Positions 1-9,696 of a stretch of DNA of 64,000 nt are shown here, one piece after another. Source of the stretch: Alcanivorax sp. S71-1-4. Its GTDB lineage: Bacteria > Pseudomonadota > Gammaproteobacteria > Pseudomonadales > Alcanivoracaceae. The notes below the pieces were generated by a model that did not search any database, had not been told where the DNA came from, and saw nothing but the letters and a program-made list of their open reading frames with translations. Each line of letters starts with the position of its first letter. The stretch's first letter is position 1. The position numbers and the translations under genes are program-made. The stretch is taken from the NCBI RefSeq assembly GCF_009846755.1, contig NZ_AQOR01000003.1:1-64000 (forward strand). The letters are read 5' to 3'.

Positions 1-120
1 ACCAGTCATCACCAGTCATCACCTCCCCACCGCCAAGAACCCGGCGTCACGCGCCCAGCTTCCGGCACTTTTGACCTCCGGCGCAAACCAGCCACTTTCC
101 CCGCCCGCGCGCGATGAACC

Positions 121-146
121 AAAAAAAAGGCGGGCTTTCGCCCGCC
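121..146 (-). terminator. Rho-independent terminator of the flg operon
   Basis: Read on the minus strand, a 7-bp perfect stem (GGCGGGC, loop GAAA, GCCCGCC; 129-146) is followed by eight U (121-128). It lies about 135 bp past the flgL stop and would end the long flgB-to-flgL transcript. Confidence 0.85.
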
Positions 147-201
147 TCGCTCTCGAGGAAAAAAAGCGCACGTGTAGCGCACACTCTCCCGTCAACCAAT
201 C

Positions 202-264
202 CGCGTACGAACACACCACCACTGCCAGAGTTGCCACGCTTTTGGTGGTGGTGTGCCGTACGCG
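202..264. repeat. Long inverted repeat / hairpin downstream of flgL
   Basis: Two complementary arms face each other: CGCGTAC (202-208) with GTACGCG (258-264), and CACACCACCAC (212-222) with GTGGTGGTGTG (245-255). They are separated by a small internal loop and a 22-nt apical loop. There is no U-tract, so it is not an ordinary terminator. It lies between the flgL stop and the terminator at 121-146, so it would form in the 3' end of the flg mRNA, perhaps as a stabilising structure. Confidence 0.6.
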
Positions 265-280
265 AGACCCTCTTCCCGCG

Positions 281-1477
281 TTACAAGCGGTCAAATAATG
301 TCATGCCCTTGATATCCACAAAGGCCTTCTGCGCCGCCTGCAGGCCGACCTGCCGCAGCGTGTATTCAGAGATAGCGCTGACGTAATCCAGTTCCACCAG
401 GTCCGACATCGCTTCGGCGTAATTGAGCTGACGGTTGCTGGCCACGGCATCGACCACCTCCAGCTCGTTCAGCCTTGCACCCACCGAGGCGCGCACCGTC
501 AGCACGTTGTCCAGGCTGTTATCCATTTCCCGCAGCGCGCTGTTCAGGGTGTTGTTCAGGGCCGCCTTGTCACTGGCGGAAGTGGCCGGATTCTCCAGTA
601 CCGACAGCACCTTTTCGAAGGTGGCAAACAGATCGGTGTTCATGTTTTCGGCGCGGTCCATCACCACACTGTCGCCATCCGCCGGCTGGCCCTCGAAGGT
701 GAACGACAGGCCGGCGTGCTGGATCGGCTGCGCCGGTGTGTACGGCTGGGCCGGCCCGCCGTTGATAATGTAGGTGGTGACATCGCCAGCCACAGCGAAC
801 GTAATGTCCAGGCGGCTGCCGTAATCCGGGTCAGCGGCATTCACCGCGTCCGGGCCGGCAAAGGTCAATGAGCCGGTGTTGCCGGCATCAGCCTCGGCCA
901 GGTAGCCGGCACTGCTGTGGACCGAACGGAAAATGGCGTCGCCGTTGTCTCCCACCGGCATCAGGCGTGATGCATCAATGCGTTGCTCGCGGGTACGCGT
1001 ATCACCGACATACTGCACATCGCCGGCCGGATCGCGCACAAACGGCGGGCTGCTGTCCCGGTAACCACCGAACAGGTAGCGGCCGTTGCCATCGGTGGCG
1101 TTGGCCTGGCCGAGCACGGTTTCATAGATGCCGCGCAGTTCACTGGCGACCGAATCCCGGTCAGCGTCGGCCAGCGTGCCGTTGACCGCCTGCAGCACCA
1201 GCGTACGGGCGCTGGCGATGGCGTCACCGACGCTGTTGAGTACGCTTTCTTCCTGTGACAGTGCATTGCGTGCCGTCACCCGGGCATCCGTGAATTGCTG
1301 CGTCAGCGCCTGCGATTGCGCCACACGCACGGCACGGGAGGCCGCCTGCGGATCGTCGGACGGGTTCACCACACGCCGACCGGAGGCGATCTGCTGGCCC
1401 ACCTTCATAAAGTCCGCCTGCTGGCGGTTCAGGGAGGAGACGCTCTGTTCAAACATGGTCACGGTGCTGATACGCAT
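281..1477 (-). CDS. flgL: Flagellar hook-filament junction protein FlgL (HAP3)
   Basis: FlgL forms the second junction ring between hook and filament and is secreted through the flagellar export apparatus. The protein (398 aa) begins MRISTVTMFEQ and has the flagellin-type N-terminal helix (NRQQ, SGRRVVNPSDDP) and a C-terminal helix (YVSAISEYTLRQVGLQAAQK) typical of the family. A TTG nine bases further upstream is in frame, but the GGGAG ribosome-binding site sits only 2 nt from it and 11 nt from the ATG at 1477, so ATG is chosen. It is the last gene of the flg cluster, 17 bp after flgK. FlgN, encoded at 11371, is its expected export chaperone. Confidence 0.96.
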   Translation of the reverse strand: MRISTVTMFEQSVSSLNRQQADFMKVGQQIASGRRVVNPSDDPQAASRAVRVAQSQALTQQFTDARVTARNALSQEESVLNSVGDAIASARTLVLQAVNGTLADADRDSVASELRGIYETVLGQANATDGNGRYLFGGYRDSSPPFVRDPAGDVQYVGDTRTREQRIDASRLMPVGDNGDAIFRSVHSSAGYLAEADAGNTGSLTFAGPDAVNAADPDYGSRLDITFAVAGDVTTYIINGGPAQPYTPAQPIQHAGLSFTFEGQPADGDSVVMDRAENMNTDLFATFEKVLSVLENPATSASDKAALNNTLNSALREMDNSLDNVLTVRASVGARLNELEVVDAVASNRQLNYAEAMSDLVELDYVSAISEYTLRQVGLQAAQKAFVDIKGMTLFDRL

Positions 1478-1494
1478 AACCGTCAATGCTCCCT

Positions 1495-3117
1495 TCAGGC
1501 GCGCAGGCCAAGCAGTGTGTCGATCACCGCCACGCCGGCCTCGATCACCCGCGCGTTGGCCTGGTAATACTGCTGGTAACGGATCAGGTTGGCCGCTTCT
1601 TCATCCAGGTTCACACCGGATTCGGATTGCTGTACGGCGCTCAGTTGTTCGGTCAGGCCCTGCTGGGCCGCCAGGTTGGCCTGCACGATATTGGTCCGGC
1701 TGCCGACGTCACCCACCAGCGTCGCGTACGCCTGGCTGAAGGTGGCGGCGCCACCGACCAGCGCTTTTTCCTGCAGGTTCTGAAGTGCCAGGGCGTTTTC
1801 GTTATCGCCGCTGTCGCCACTGAAGCCGGCGGCAATGGCGCCGGTTTCGCGGATCAGGGTTTCCATGTCGCCGGCGGCGGCGCGCACCGGCTGTAACAAA
1901 AAGCGGTCGCCATCGGCCAGCCCGGCAGGGTCATCCACGGTCAGCACTACGCCGCCGAATTCGAGTTCGCCTGCGCCGTTGAGGGTGGCAGTAAAGGATT
2001 CGCCGCTGTCACGGCGGGTGACGGTGAACTCACCGGCAGCCGCATCGCTGACACGCAGGTCGTAATCGCTCGCGGTCAGCGCATCCAGGTCGCCGAAGAC
2101 ACCGGAGAGGCTGGCGCTGCCGGTGTTCTGGCTGTTGCCGTAGACCCGTGGTGCGCCGATGGCAAAGAACGCTTCGCCGGGATTGCCTTCCATATCCACG
2201 CCCTGAGCGTGCTGGGTGTTGAAGGCCACCGCCAGGGTCACGGCAAGCTGGCCGATCTGGTTGCGCGTCTTGTCCAGTGTTTCATCGCGGAAACTGATCA
2301 GGCCACCCAGGGAGCCGCCATTGATGTTGCGCGGGTCCAGCGCTGACAGATTGCCGGCGGAATCGCGGTAGCCGACGACGGTGCGGGTCGGGTCTTCCGG
2401 CGACGTCATCGCTTCCAGGGAAAAGCTGTTGCTGCCGGCCACCAGGGGCTGTCCGTTGCCGATGGTCAGGTTGTAGGTGCCGCTGTCCTGTACCGTCAGC
2501 TTGACGTTGATGCGTTCGCTGAGCTGCGCCACCAACTGGTCGCGCTGGTTCAGCAGGCTGTTCGGCGCCTCACCGTGCCTGGCCTTGGCCAGGGCAATTT
2601 CGCGGTTGAGCACTGCGATCTGTTCGGCGTCGTTGTTGACCTGGGCGATCTCGTCGCGGATCTGTCCATCGACACCAACCTGCATGTCCTGCAGGTAATC
2701 GTCGAACGCGCGAAACTGTGCCGTGAGGGTATCGGCCGCGCCGATCACGCCCTGACGCGCGGCCGGATCGGACGGGCTGCCGGCCAGGTCTTCCAGCGAC
2801 GAAAAGAAATTCTGCATCAGCGGTGCCAGCCCGGCCTTGTCATCGGCCAGCAGGTTATCGATCTGGCTGACCTGGGTCTGGTAGCTGCGCAGCGCCTGGA
2901 ACGCGCTGTTGGCGGCGTTGAGCTGGCCGGCGACATACTGGTCGAACTGGCGCTGCACGTCGTTGACGCGCACGCCGCTGCCGGTACGGGTCTCCCCCAG
3001 CAAGGTCAGTTCGCGGTTATAGCCCGGCGTGTAGACGTTGCTGATGTTGTTGCTGGTGGTATGCAGTGCGGTCTGTGCCGCGCTGAGACCACTGAGGCCG
3101 ACAGAGAAGATGCTCAT
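1495..3117 (-). CDS. flgK: Flagellar hook-associated protein FlgK (HAP1)
   Basis: FlgK is the first hook-filament junction protein. The 540-aa length is normal. The N-terminus MSIFSVGLSGLSAAQ and the ANLxxQQ/NNISN-type rod-hook signature (TTSNNISNVYTPGYNR, about residues 20-35) are diagnostic, and the C-terminal helix (NLIRYQQYYQANARVIEAG) matches the family's coiled-coil end. A GAGGAC ribosome-binding site precedes the ATG. It lies between flgJ and flgL as in most gammaproteobacteria and depends on FlgN for export. Confidence 0.97.
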   Translation of the reverse strand: MSIFSVGLSGLSAAQTALHTTSNNISNVYTPGYNRELTLLGETRTGSGVRVNDVQRQFDQYVAGQLNAANSAFQALRSYQTQVSQIDNLLADDKAGLAPLMQNFFSSLEDLAGSPSDPAARQGVIGAADTLTAQFRAFDDYLQDMQVGVDGQIRDEIAQVNNDAEQIAVLNREIALAKARHGEAPNSLLNQRDQLVAQLSERINVKLTVQDSGTYNLTIGNGQPLVAGSNSFSLEAMTSPEDPTRTVVGYRDSAGNLSALDPRNINGGSLGGLISFRDETLDKTRNQIGQLAVTLAVAFNTQHAQGVDMEGNPGEAFFAIGAPRVYGNSQNTGSASLSGVFGDLDALTASDYDLRVSDAAAGEFTVTRRDSGESFTATLNGAGELEFGGVVLTVDDPAGLADGDRFLLQPVRAAAGDMETLIRETGAIAAGFSGDSGDNENALALQNLQEKALVGGAATFSQAYATLVGDVGSRTNIVQANLAAQQGLTEQLSAVQQSESGVNLDEEAANLIRYQQYYQANARVIEAGVAVIDTLLGLRA

Positions 3118-3163
3118 GGGTATGTCCTCGAACCGATACCTGTGTTATCGGCACTGCATCGGT

Positions 3164-4009
3164 TCACTTTAGTGCCGCGAGGGAATTTTCTGCCTCCGGC
3201 AGATGGATCCCGCGCATGACGGCGATCAGCTTGTCCGCGTAGGCCGGGTCGGTGGCATAGCCGCCGTCCTGCAATGCGCGCGCGGCGGCCATGTCATCGG
3301 CTGCGGTTCGCACGCCAGCGTAGCGTTCATGTTGTGTGAGCAGGCGACCGTGGTCGGTCAGTGCCGCCTCCAGCGAGTCGTACACGCGGAAGTGATCGGT
3401 GACACGCACCCGTTCGCCGTTGACGTATTCATGTGTGACCACCTGCGTGGTTTCACCACGCCAGTCACTGCCGGCCTTGATGCCGAACAGGTTGTGGCTG
3501 TTGCGTCCGTCGGCGGTGCGGATCTCGTGCTGCCCCCAACCGGTTTCCAGGGCCGCCTGGGCAATGATCAGTTTCGCCGGCACGCCGGTGCGTGCGGCCG
3601 CCGCCTGTGCCGCCGGCGCGAGCCGTTCGACAAAGCCGGCGCTGCCCTGACCTGTCTCGGCCCGGTTGGCCGGCGCGGCGCCCCACAATGGTTTCGGCGC
3701 CGCCACCCGTGCATCGCCACTGAGCTGGCGCACCAGTTGCTCGGCCAGCCCGGTGCCACGCCCGGCCAGATGTACGGACAACTGCTGGTCCAACAGCGAT
3801 TCATGAAAACGCAGTGACGCGCTGTCCATCAGGTCCGCGCGCGGCGTGGCATCGCGCATGCTTTTCAGCATCTGGTGCAGAAACAGCGCCTCGAATTGCG
3901 CTGCCGCATTCTGCAATGCGCGCTGCGGATCTTCGGCGGCACTGCGGCGTACCCGGTCCAGGCCCTGTACATCCAGCGCCAGCTGCTGGTTCAGGTTGCC
4001 AATGCTCAT
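3164..4009 (-). CDS. flgJ: Flagellar rod-cap / peptidoglycan hydrolase FlgJ
   Basis: FlgJ caps the growing rod and cuts the cell wall so that the rod can cross the periplasm. This is the two-domain gammaproteobacterial form (281 aa). Residues about 1-110 carry the rod-binding domain (FEALFLHQMLKSMRD). About 120-281 form a GH73-type glucosaminidase domain, with the putative catalytic glutamate in ALETGWG and the HNLFGIK and YDSLEAALTDH motifs. Its ATG overlaps the flgI stop by one base (TGATG), so the two are translationally coupled. Confidence 0.96.
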   Translation of the reverse strand: MSIGNLNQQLALDVQGLDRVRRSAAEDPQRALQNAAAQFEALFLHQMLKSMRDATPRADLMDSASLRFHESLLDQQLSVHLAGRGTGLAEQLVRQLSGDARVAAPKPLWGAAPANRAETGQGSAGFVERLAPAAQAAAARTGVPAKLIIAQAALETGWGQHEIRTADGRNSHNLFGIKAGSDWRGETTQVVTHEYVNGERVRVTDHFRVYDSLEAALTDHGRLLTQHERYAGVRTAADDMAAARALQDGGYATDPAYADKLIAVMRGIHLPEAENSLAALK

Positions 4010-5103
4010 CAGAGAATCTCCAGTTCGGCACGCAACGCGCCGGCCGCCTTGAGTGCTTCCAGAATCGACATCAGGTCCTGTGGTGTAGCACCCAGTGCAT
4101 TCAGCGCATCCACCACGGCCATCAGGTCTGCACCCTGTACCGTCTGCAGCGCGCCGGCCTGCTGGCTGATGGTGATCTCGCTGTCAGGCACCACCACCGT
4201 GTCACCGTCGCCGAACGGTGCCGGCTGACTGACGCCGAAGCGCGTATCGATCACCACGGACAGGTTGCCGTGGGCCACGGCGGCCGGTGCCAGCGTGACA
4301 CGCTGGTTGAGCACGACCGATCCGGTGCGCGCGTTGATCACCACCCGTGCCGGCGCGGCAACAGGATCGACCTGCACCTGTTCGATACGGGCCATGAAAT
4401 TGACCCGCTCGTTGCTGTCGGTCGGGCCTTGCAGGCGGATCACGCGACCGTCCTGCGCGGCCGCCACCGGATAGCCGAATTCCCCGTTGATGGCCGTCAC
4501 CACGCGCTGCGCGGTGCCGAAATCCGCCTGGTGCAATTGCAATTCCAGCAGCCCGCCGTTGCGGCCCAGTTCCAGCGGCACGGCCCGTTCCACCATGGCG
4601 CCACGGCTGATGCGGCCCCCGGCCTGCTGATTGATCTGCACGCTGCTGCCACCGGCTTCCGCGCCCGCCCCGCCCACCAGCAGGTTGCCCTGGGCAATGG
4701 CGTAAGTGGCCCCATCCACGCCTTTCAGGGGCGTCAGCAACAGCGTGCCGCCACGCAGGCTGCGCGCGTTACCGATGGACGACACCACCACGTCCAGCCG
4801 CTGCCCGGGCCGGGAAAACGGCGGCAGTTCGGCGGTCACCATCACGGCGGCAATGTTGCGCAACTGCATGTTGGTGCCGGCGGGCACCGTGATGCCCAGT
4901 TGCGAGAACATGTTCGCCAGTGACTGAGTGGTGAAGGGCGTCTGCATGGTCTGGTCGCCGGAGCCGTCCAGCCCCACCACCAGGCCGTAGCCCACCAGCA
5001 CGTTGGCACGCACGCCGGCGAAGTCCGCCAGTTCGCGTAACGGCGCGGCCAGCACGGGGGTGGCGAGCAGCAGTATCAGTAGCGACAGTGCGATCCGTTT
5101 CAT
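4009..5103 (-). CDS. flgI: Flagellar P-ring protein FlgI
   Basis: FlgI assembles the periplasmic P-ring, the bushing of the flagellar rod in the peptidoglycan. The 364-aa protein has a Sec signal peptide (LSLLILLLATPVLAAP) and the family's strongly conserved N-terminal block RVRELADFAGVR-like followed by LVGYGLVVGLDGSGD. The C-terminus DALNALGATPQDLMSILEAL is also typical. It sits between flgH (L-ring) and flgJ, with 19 bp to flgH. Maturation is expected to need FlgA, which is encoded divergently at 10276. Confidence 0.97.
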   Translation of the reverse strand: MKRIALSLLILLLATPVLAAPLRELADFAGVRANVLVGYGLVVGLDGSGDQTMQTPFTTQSLANMFSQLGITVPAGTNMQLRNIAAVMVTAELPPFSRPGQRLDVVVSSIGNARSLRGGTLLLTPLKGVDGATYAIAQGNLLVGGAGAEAGGSSVQINQQAGGRISRGAMVERAVPLELGRNGGLLELQLHQADFGTAQRVVTAINGEFGYPVAAAQDGRVIRLQGPTDSNERVNFMARIEQVQVDPVAAPARVVINARTGSVVLNQRVTLAPAAVAHGNLSVVIDTRFGVSQPAPFGDGDTVVVPDSEITISQQAGALQTVQGADLMAVVDALNALGATPQDLMSILEALKAAGALRAELEIL

Positions 5104-5122
5104 GCCTGGCTCCGTCGCCGTC

Positions 5123-5785
5123 TCAGAAAGGGGAAATATTCAGGAACAGCCGCTGCAACCAGCCCATGTGCTGCGCCTCGTTGATATAGCCGTCGCCGAC
5201 GTATTCGATACGCGCGTCGGCCACGCGGGTGGACAGCACGCTGTTGTCGCCGCGGATGGCGCTGGGATCGACCACCCCGGAAAAGCGGATGAACTCCACA
5301 CCCTGGTTGATACCGATCTGCTTTTCGCCACGCACACGCAGGTTGCCGTTGCCCATCACATCCAGCACCGTCACGGTGATGGTGCCGGTAAAGCTGTTGT
5401 TTGCCTGTGCGCCGCCGCCGCCCTCGAAATCGTTCTTCCCGGTCATTACAAAACCGTACTCGGCCAGCGTTTCCAGCGCCTCGGGGACCTGTTCCAGTTC
5501 GAAGCTGGCGCCGCCGGAACGGCTGGCGTTGCTGCGCGCATTCTTGCTGGCGCTAACCTGCTCATCCAGCACGATAGTGAGCACGTCGCCGATCAGGCGC
5601 GGGCGACGATCCTCAAACAGCGGATGGTAACCCCGGCTGGCCTGGAAAATGCTGCCGTTGGCCACCGGCGGCGGTGGCTCGGGAATATCCACCTGTTCCT
5701 GTTCGCCCACCACGGACGGGCGCGGCAACTGCGCGCAACCGCCCAGCAACAGCACACCGAGCAGCACACTCCGCATCAGGTCCAT
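5123..5785 (-). CDS. flgH: Flagellar L-ring lipoprotein FlgH
   Basis: FlgH is the outer-membrane lipoprotein that forms the L-ring. The 220-aa protein starts with a short lipoprotein signal and a lipobox LLGGC (Cys about residue 17). It then carries the family motifs [20 protein letters not shown] and [15 protein letters not shown], and ends with the conserved [25 protein letters not shown] tail. ATG at 5785 follows GGGAG by four bases; an alternative ATG lies three codons in. Confidence 0.96.
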   Translation of the reverse strand: MDLMRSVLLGVLLLGGCAQLPRPSVVGEQEQVDIPEPPPPVANGSIFQASRGYHPLFEDRRPRLIGDVLTIVLDEQVSASKNARSNASRSGGASFELEQVPEALETLAEYGFVMTGKNDFEGGGGAQANNSFTGTITVTVLDVMGNGNLRVRGEKQIGINQGVEFIRFSGVVDPSAIRGDNSVLSTRVADARIEYVGDGYINEAQHMGWLQRLFLNISPF

Positions 5786-5801
5786 GGCGCGCTCCCGTCC
5801 G

Positions 5802-6584
5802 TTACAACTGGCTCAGCCGGGCCAGCATTTCATCCGACGTCTGCACGGCCTTGCTGTTGATTTCATAGGCACGCTGGGTCTGGATCATGCTGACCATTTC
5901 CTCCACCACGTTGACGTTGGAGGTTTCGACATAATTCTGGTACAGCCGGCCCGCACCGTTCAGGCCCGGTGTGCTTTCCACGCGCATGCCGGAGGCACTG
6001 GTTTCCCGATACAGGTTCTCGCCAACACTTTCCAGCCCGGCCGGATTGACGAACGTGGACAGCGTGAGCTGGCCGACATCGCGGGACTGGTTTGAACCCG
6101 GCTCGGTCACCGACACAATGCCGTCCTGGCCAATGGAGACCGACAGGGCGTTCTGCGGAATGATCACCGCCGGTTCCAGCGGGTAGCCGGAGGACGTCAC
6201 CATCTGGCCGTTTTCATCCAGCTGAAAACTGCCGTCGCGGGTGTAGGCCATATTGCCGTCGGGCATCAGCACCTGGAAAAAGCCCTGGCCATTGATCGCC
6301 AGGTCACGCGAGTTGCCGGTGTTCTCCAGGCCACCCTGGCTGTGCAGCCGTTCGGTCGCCACCGGACGCACGCCGGAGCCAATCTGCAAACCGGACGGCA
6401 GCCGGTTCTGCACATCATTCGCGCTGCCCGGCTGACGCAGGTTCTGGTACAGCAGGTCTTCGAACACGGCGCGGGATTTTTTGAAGCCGTTGGTGCTGAC
6501 GTTGGCCAGGTTATTGGCGATCACGTCCATTTTTACCTGCTGCGATTCCAGCCCGGTCTTGGCGGTCCAGAGGGATTTGATCAT
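5802..6584 (-). CDS. flgG: Flagellar distal rod protein FlgG
   Basis: FlgG builds the distal rod. The 260-aa length is standard. The N-terminal [16 protein letters not shown] and [15 protein letters not shown] signature belong to the rod/hook family, and the C-terminal helix ([21 protein letters not shown]) is the usual partner strand of the coiled coil. It follows flgF by 23 bp and precedes flgH by 16 bp in one transcription unit. Confidence 0.97.
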   Translation of the reverse strand: MIKSLWTAKTGLESQQVKMDVIANNLANVSTNGFKKSRAVFEDLLYQNLRQPGSANDVQNRLPSGLQIGSGVRPVATERLHSQGGLENTGNSRDLAINGQGFFQVLMPDGNMAYTRDGSFQLDENGQMVTSSGYPLEPAVIIPQNALSVSIGQDGIVSVTEPGSNQSRDVGQLTLSTFVNPAGLESVGENLYRETSASGMRVESTPGLNGAGRLYQNYVETSNVNVVEEMVSMIQTQRAYEINSKAVQTSDEMLARLSQL

Positions 6585-6607
6585 CTCGTGTGCTCCTGTG
6601 GCCCGGC

Positions 6608-7351
6608 TCAGCCCTGCAACGACAGCAGGCTGTTGGCGCGTTGGGCGTTGTCATCGGCGCTTTGCAGCACCTTCATCTGCATTTCGTAGCGGCGGGCGCT
6701 GCCGATCATCTCGACCATGGTGGCCACGGTGCTGACGTTGCTGCCTTCCAGCGCGCCGGACAGCAGGCGCGCATTGTCATCGGCGGGCAACACACCGGCG
6801 TCTGCCGGACGGAACAGGCCGTCGTCACCACGCCGCAGCGGCGTGTCGCTGGCGCTGACCAGTTTCATGCGGCCCGCTTCCACGATCGCGTCCGGGTCCT
6901 CGCCGGCACCCAGCACGCTCAGTGTGCCGTCGGCGCCCATGAACACCTGGGCGCCCGGCGGAATCACCACCGGGCCGGCATCACCGATCACCGGGCGGCC
7001 TCCGCTGCGCAACAGGCCATCGCCGTCGATCTGCAGGTCGCCGCGCCGGGTATAGGCTTCGGCGCCGTCGCCGCCCTGCACCGCCAGCCAGGCATCCGCC
7101 TGCAACGCTACGTCGAGGTCACGACCGGTGGCGTTCACCGGCCCGGCGGAAAAATCCGAGCCAGGCGTGGTCGCCATCACCGAGACGCGCGTCGGCAGCA
7201 GGCCATCGCCCTGCACCGGCACCGCGCGCAGGGCATGCAGTTGCGCACGGAAGCCACTGGTGGTGGCGTTGGCCAGGTTGTGGCTGATCACCGACTGCTG
7301 TTCCATGCTCTGCCGGGCACCGCTCATGGCGGTGTAGAGAATGCGATCCAT
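6608..7351 (-). CDS. flgF: Flagellar proximal rod protein FlgF
   Basis: FlgF is a proximal rod subunit. The 247-aa protein has [19 protein letters not shown] at the N-terminus, the [14 protein letters not shown] rod signature and a C-terminal amphipathic helix ([21 protein letters not shown]). It is shorter and less conserved than FlgG, as expected. It sits between flgE and flgG with gaps of about 12 and 23 bp, in the canonical operon order. Confidence 0.96.
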   Translation of the reverse strand: MDRILYTAMSGARQSMEQQSVISHNLANATTSGFRAQLHALRAVPVQGDGLLPTRVSVMATTPGSDFSAGPVNATGRDLDVALQADAWLAVQGGDGAEAYTRRGDLQIDGDGLLRSGGRPVIGDAGPVVIPPGAQVFMGADGTLSVLGAGEDPDAIVEAGRMKLVSASDTPLRRGDDGLFRPADAGVLPADDNARLLSGALEGSNVSTVATMVEMIGSARRYEMQMKVLQSADDNAQRANSLLSLQG

Positions 7352-7363
7352 GGCTCAGCTCCG

Positions 7364-8554
7364 TCAGCGCAGGTTGACGGCGCTTTGCAGCACTTCGTCC
7401 TGCACTTTGATGGTCTGGGTGTTGGCCTGGTAATTGCGCTGCGCGATGATCAGGTCCACCAGGGCCCGGGTGAGGTCCACATTGGAGGTTTCCACCACGC
7501 CACTTTCCAGCGAACCGAACATGCCACTGCCCGGCAGGCCCAGCAGCGGCTGCCCGGATTGCGCGGTTTCCACCCAGACGTTGTCGCCGGACGCCTGCAG
7601 CCCTTCGGGGTTGCGGAAGTCGGCCAGCGCGATGGTGCCCAGCACTTGCGAACGTTCGTTGGAATAATTGCCCACCACGTTACCCGCATCATCGAACGTG
7701 ATGCCCACCAGGGTGCCGGCGGCGTAACCGTTCTGGTTCAGGTTATCGAGATTGAAGTCCTGGCCGAACTGGGTCGTGCCATCGAACGCCAGCGCAAAAT
7801 TCAGCGCGTCGGCACCACCGCCCGGCGTGAAGGCATAGTTCGGGAACGTGCTGGCGGCTTCGTTGAGCAAGCCGTTGCTGTCGAACACCAGCTCGCCCAC
7901 GTTCGCCGCATCGGCATTGCCATCCACTGCCACGCGCACTTCCCAGGTGTTGTCGGCCGTTTTGGTGAAGTACATGGTCATGGTGTGTTCGATACCGAGG
8001 GAATCGAACGTGGTGCCGGTGTTGGCGTAGGAATAGCTGTTGCCATCGGCCGGGTCGAACGGCACGGTGGCACGGTCGATCAACTCGGCGCGGGCGTCGA
8101 GGTTGAAACTCGCCTCCACGCCAGTGGTCGCCGTGGCATTCATGGCGCCGGAAGGCACCTGCAGCGGCACCGGCTGGCCGCCGGTGCCGACACCTGCCGG
8201 AAAGCCGGTCAGCCGCGCGCCCTGCGCGTTTTCCAGATAACCGTCCGGCGTCATGACGAGCTGGCCGTTACGCGAATAGACCACCTGCTCGCCCTGCATG
8301 AAACGGAAAAAGCCGGTGCCGGCCACCGCCAGGTCGAGGTTGCGGCCGGTGGTTTCCAGCGTGCCGTCGGAAAAGTCCTGCAACACCGCCGCCACCCGTG
8401 TGCCCAGGCCCACCTGGGCACCGGCGTAGACATCGGCGAACTGCACGCTGCTGCCCTTGAAGCCGACGGTTTGCGAGTTGGCGATATTGTTGCCCACCAC
8501 ATCCAGGTTCATCGCCGCGGCGTTAAGGCCGCTCAGTGCCTGTGAAAAGCCCAT
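7364..8554 (-). CDS. flgE: Flagellar hook protein FlgE
   Basis: FlgE polymerises into the universal joint. The 396-aa protein begins MGFSQALSGLNAAAMNLDV, has the NNIANSQTVGFKGS signature and ends with the hook-family helix VDLTRALVDLIIAQRNYQANTQTIK. The frame is open 147 bp further upstream, but that part is not hook-like and overlaps flgD. The ATG at 8554 is preceded by AAGGAG at ideal distance, so it is the start. The Gly/Asn-rich middle is the variable surface domain. Confidence 0.96.
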   Translation of the reverse strand: MGFSQALSGLNAAAMNLDVVGNNIANSQTVGFKGSSVQFADVYAGAQVGLGTRVAAVLQDFSDGTLETTGRNLDLAVAGTGFFRFMQGEQVVYSRNGQLVMTPDGYLENAQGARLTGFPAGVGTGGQPVPLQVPSGAMNATATTGVEASFNLDARAELIDRATVPFDPADGNSYSYANTGTTFDSLGIEHTMTMYFTKTADNTWEVRVAVDGNADAANVGELVFDSNGLLNEAASTFPNYAFTPGGGADALNFALAFDGTTQFGQDFNLDNLNQNGYAAGTLVGITFDDAGNVVGNYSNERSQVLGTIALADFRNPEGLQASGDNVWVETAQSGQPLLGLPGSGMFGSLESGVVETSNVDLTRALVDLIIAQRNYQANTQTIKVQDEVLQSAVNLR

Positions 8555-8594
8555 TGTTGTGCTCCTTGAAACAGATTGATTAACGGCGACGGAT

Positions 8595-9278
8595 TCAGAG
8601 AATCTGCCGGATGTCCTCCAGGGAAACGGGTTCGGCGACACCGCCGAGATCAAGCCGTGGCGTACCATCGCTGGCGGTACTGATACCACTGACCAGCGCA
8701 TAGCTGAGCGTGGTCACCGGCAGCGCCTTGTCATTCAGGCTGGCTTCCACGCTGACGCTGTAGGCGCCCTTCGGTGCGGTGGTGCCGTCTTCCAGTTGGG
8801 CATCCCAGACAAACGATTCGACACCGGCTTTCATTTCGCCCAGTTCATAACGGCTCACGACCTGGCCACTGGCGTCACGGATAGTGACGACCACGTTGTC
8901 CGCCGGCGTTTTCAGTTCAATCCCGAACGGCGTGGTGGCGCCTTCGTCGCCAACCAGTACGCGCTCACCCGGCACCAGTACGCCCTTGCCGATCAGGCCG
9001 GCGGCCTGCAATACGCGGCTGGCATCGAGCTGGCCGGTGATATTCTCCAGCGCACTGTTGAGCTCCTGGATGCCACTGACGGTGTTGATCTGCGCAAGCT
9101 GCGAGGTCATCTCCGCATTGTCCATCGGGTTCATCGGGTCCTGGTTCTTGAGCTGCGTCACCAGCAGCGTCATGAAACTGTCCTGCAAATCCTGCGCGGT
9201 GCCACGGCTGTGCTTGCCACCACCGTTGATCGCGCCCAGCACATTGCTGTCAACCGTGTTCTGCGTCGCCACCGCCAT
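8595..9278 (-). CDS. flgD: Flagellar hook capping/assembly protein FlgD
   Basis: FlgD is the scaffold cap on which FlgE assembles; it is discarded when the hook is complete. The 227-aa protein contains the conserved N-terminal segment DSFMTLLVTQLKNQDPMNPM and NAEMTSQLAQINTVSGI, followed by a FlgD Ig-like and tudor-like half (YELGEMKAGVESFVWDA). The ATG overlaps the flgC stop (TGATG), which indicates coupled translation. Confidence 0.96.
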   Translation of the reverse strand: MAVATQNTVDSNVLGAINGGGKHSRGTAQDLQDSFMTLLVTQLKNQDPMNPMDNAEMTSQLAQINTVSGIQELNSALENITGQLDASRVLQAAGLIGKGVLVPGERVLVGDEGATTPFGIELKTPADNVVVTIRDASGQVVSRYELGEMKAGVESFVWDAQLEDGTTAPKGAYSVSVEASLNDKALPVTTLSYALVSGISTASDGTPRLDLGGVAEPVSLEDIRQIL

Positions 9279-9682
9279 CAGCTTTCTCCCAGGGTCAATG
9301 TCTTGTTCAGCAGTTGCTTGCTGGTGTTGAGCACTTCCACATTGGCCTGGTACGAGCGCGAGGCCGCGATCATGTTGACCATTTCATCCACCGGCTCCAC
9401 GTTCGGCAACGAGACATAGCCCTGTGCATCGGCCAGCGGATGGTGCGGCTGGTATTCGCGCTTCAGTGGCGCGTCACTCTCCAGCACCCGGGTTACCCGT
9501 ACACCGCCTGTGGACTGCGCATCGGCCTGGCTTTCAAACATCACCTGCCGCGCGCGGTAAGGCTCGCCGTCCGGGCCGGCGACACTGTCGGCGTTGGCCA
9601 GGTTGCTGGCCGACACATTCATGCGTTGCGACTGCGCGCTCAGCGCGGAGCCGGAGATATCAAACACGGAAAACAGCGACAT
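9278..9682 (-). CDS. flgC: Flagellar proximal rod protein FlgC
   Basis: FlgC is a proximal rod subunit. The 134-aa protein starts [21 protein letters not shown], has the [13 protein letters not shown] rod signature and ends with [23 protein letters not shown], the partner helix. It lies 14 bp after flgB and overlaps flgD by one base. Confidence 0.97.
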   Translation of the reverse strand: MSLFSVFDISGSALSAQSQRMNVSASNLANADSVAGPDGEPYRARQVMFESQADAQSTGGVRVTRVLESDAPLKREYQPHHPLADAQGYVSLPNVEPVDEMVNMIAASRSYQANVEVLNTSKQLLNKTLTLGES

Positions 9683-9696
9683 CGGTGTTTCTCCCG

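Noticed and set aside
1-23. Two tandem copies of ACCAGTCATC at the window edge
   Set aside because: Too short and at the edge, so it cannot be judged as a repeat array.
6590-8545. A 651-codon plus-strand frame antisense to flgF and flgE
   Set aside because: The opposite strand encodes flagellar rod and hook proteins with clear signatures; the plus-strand translation has no recognisable domain.
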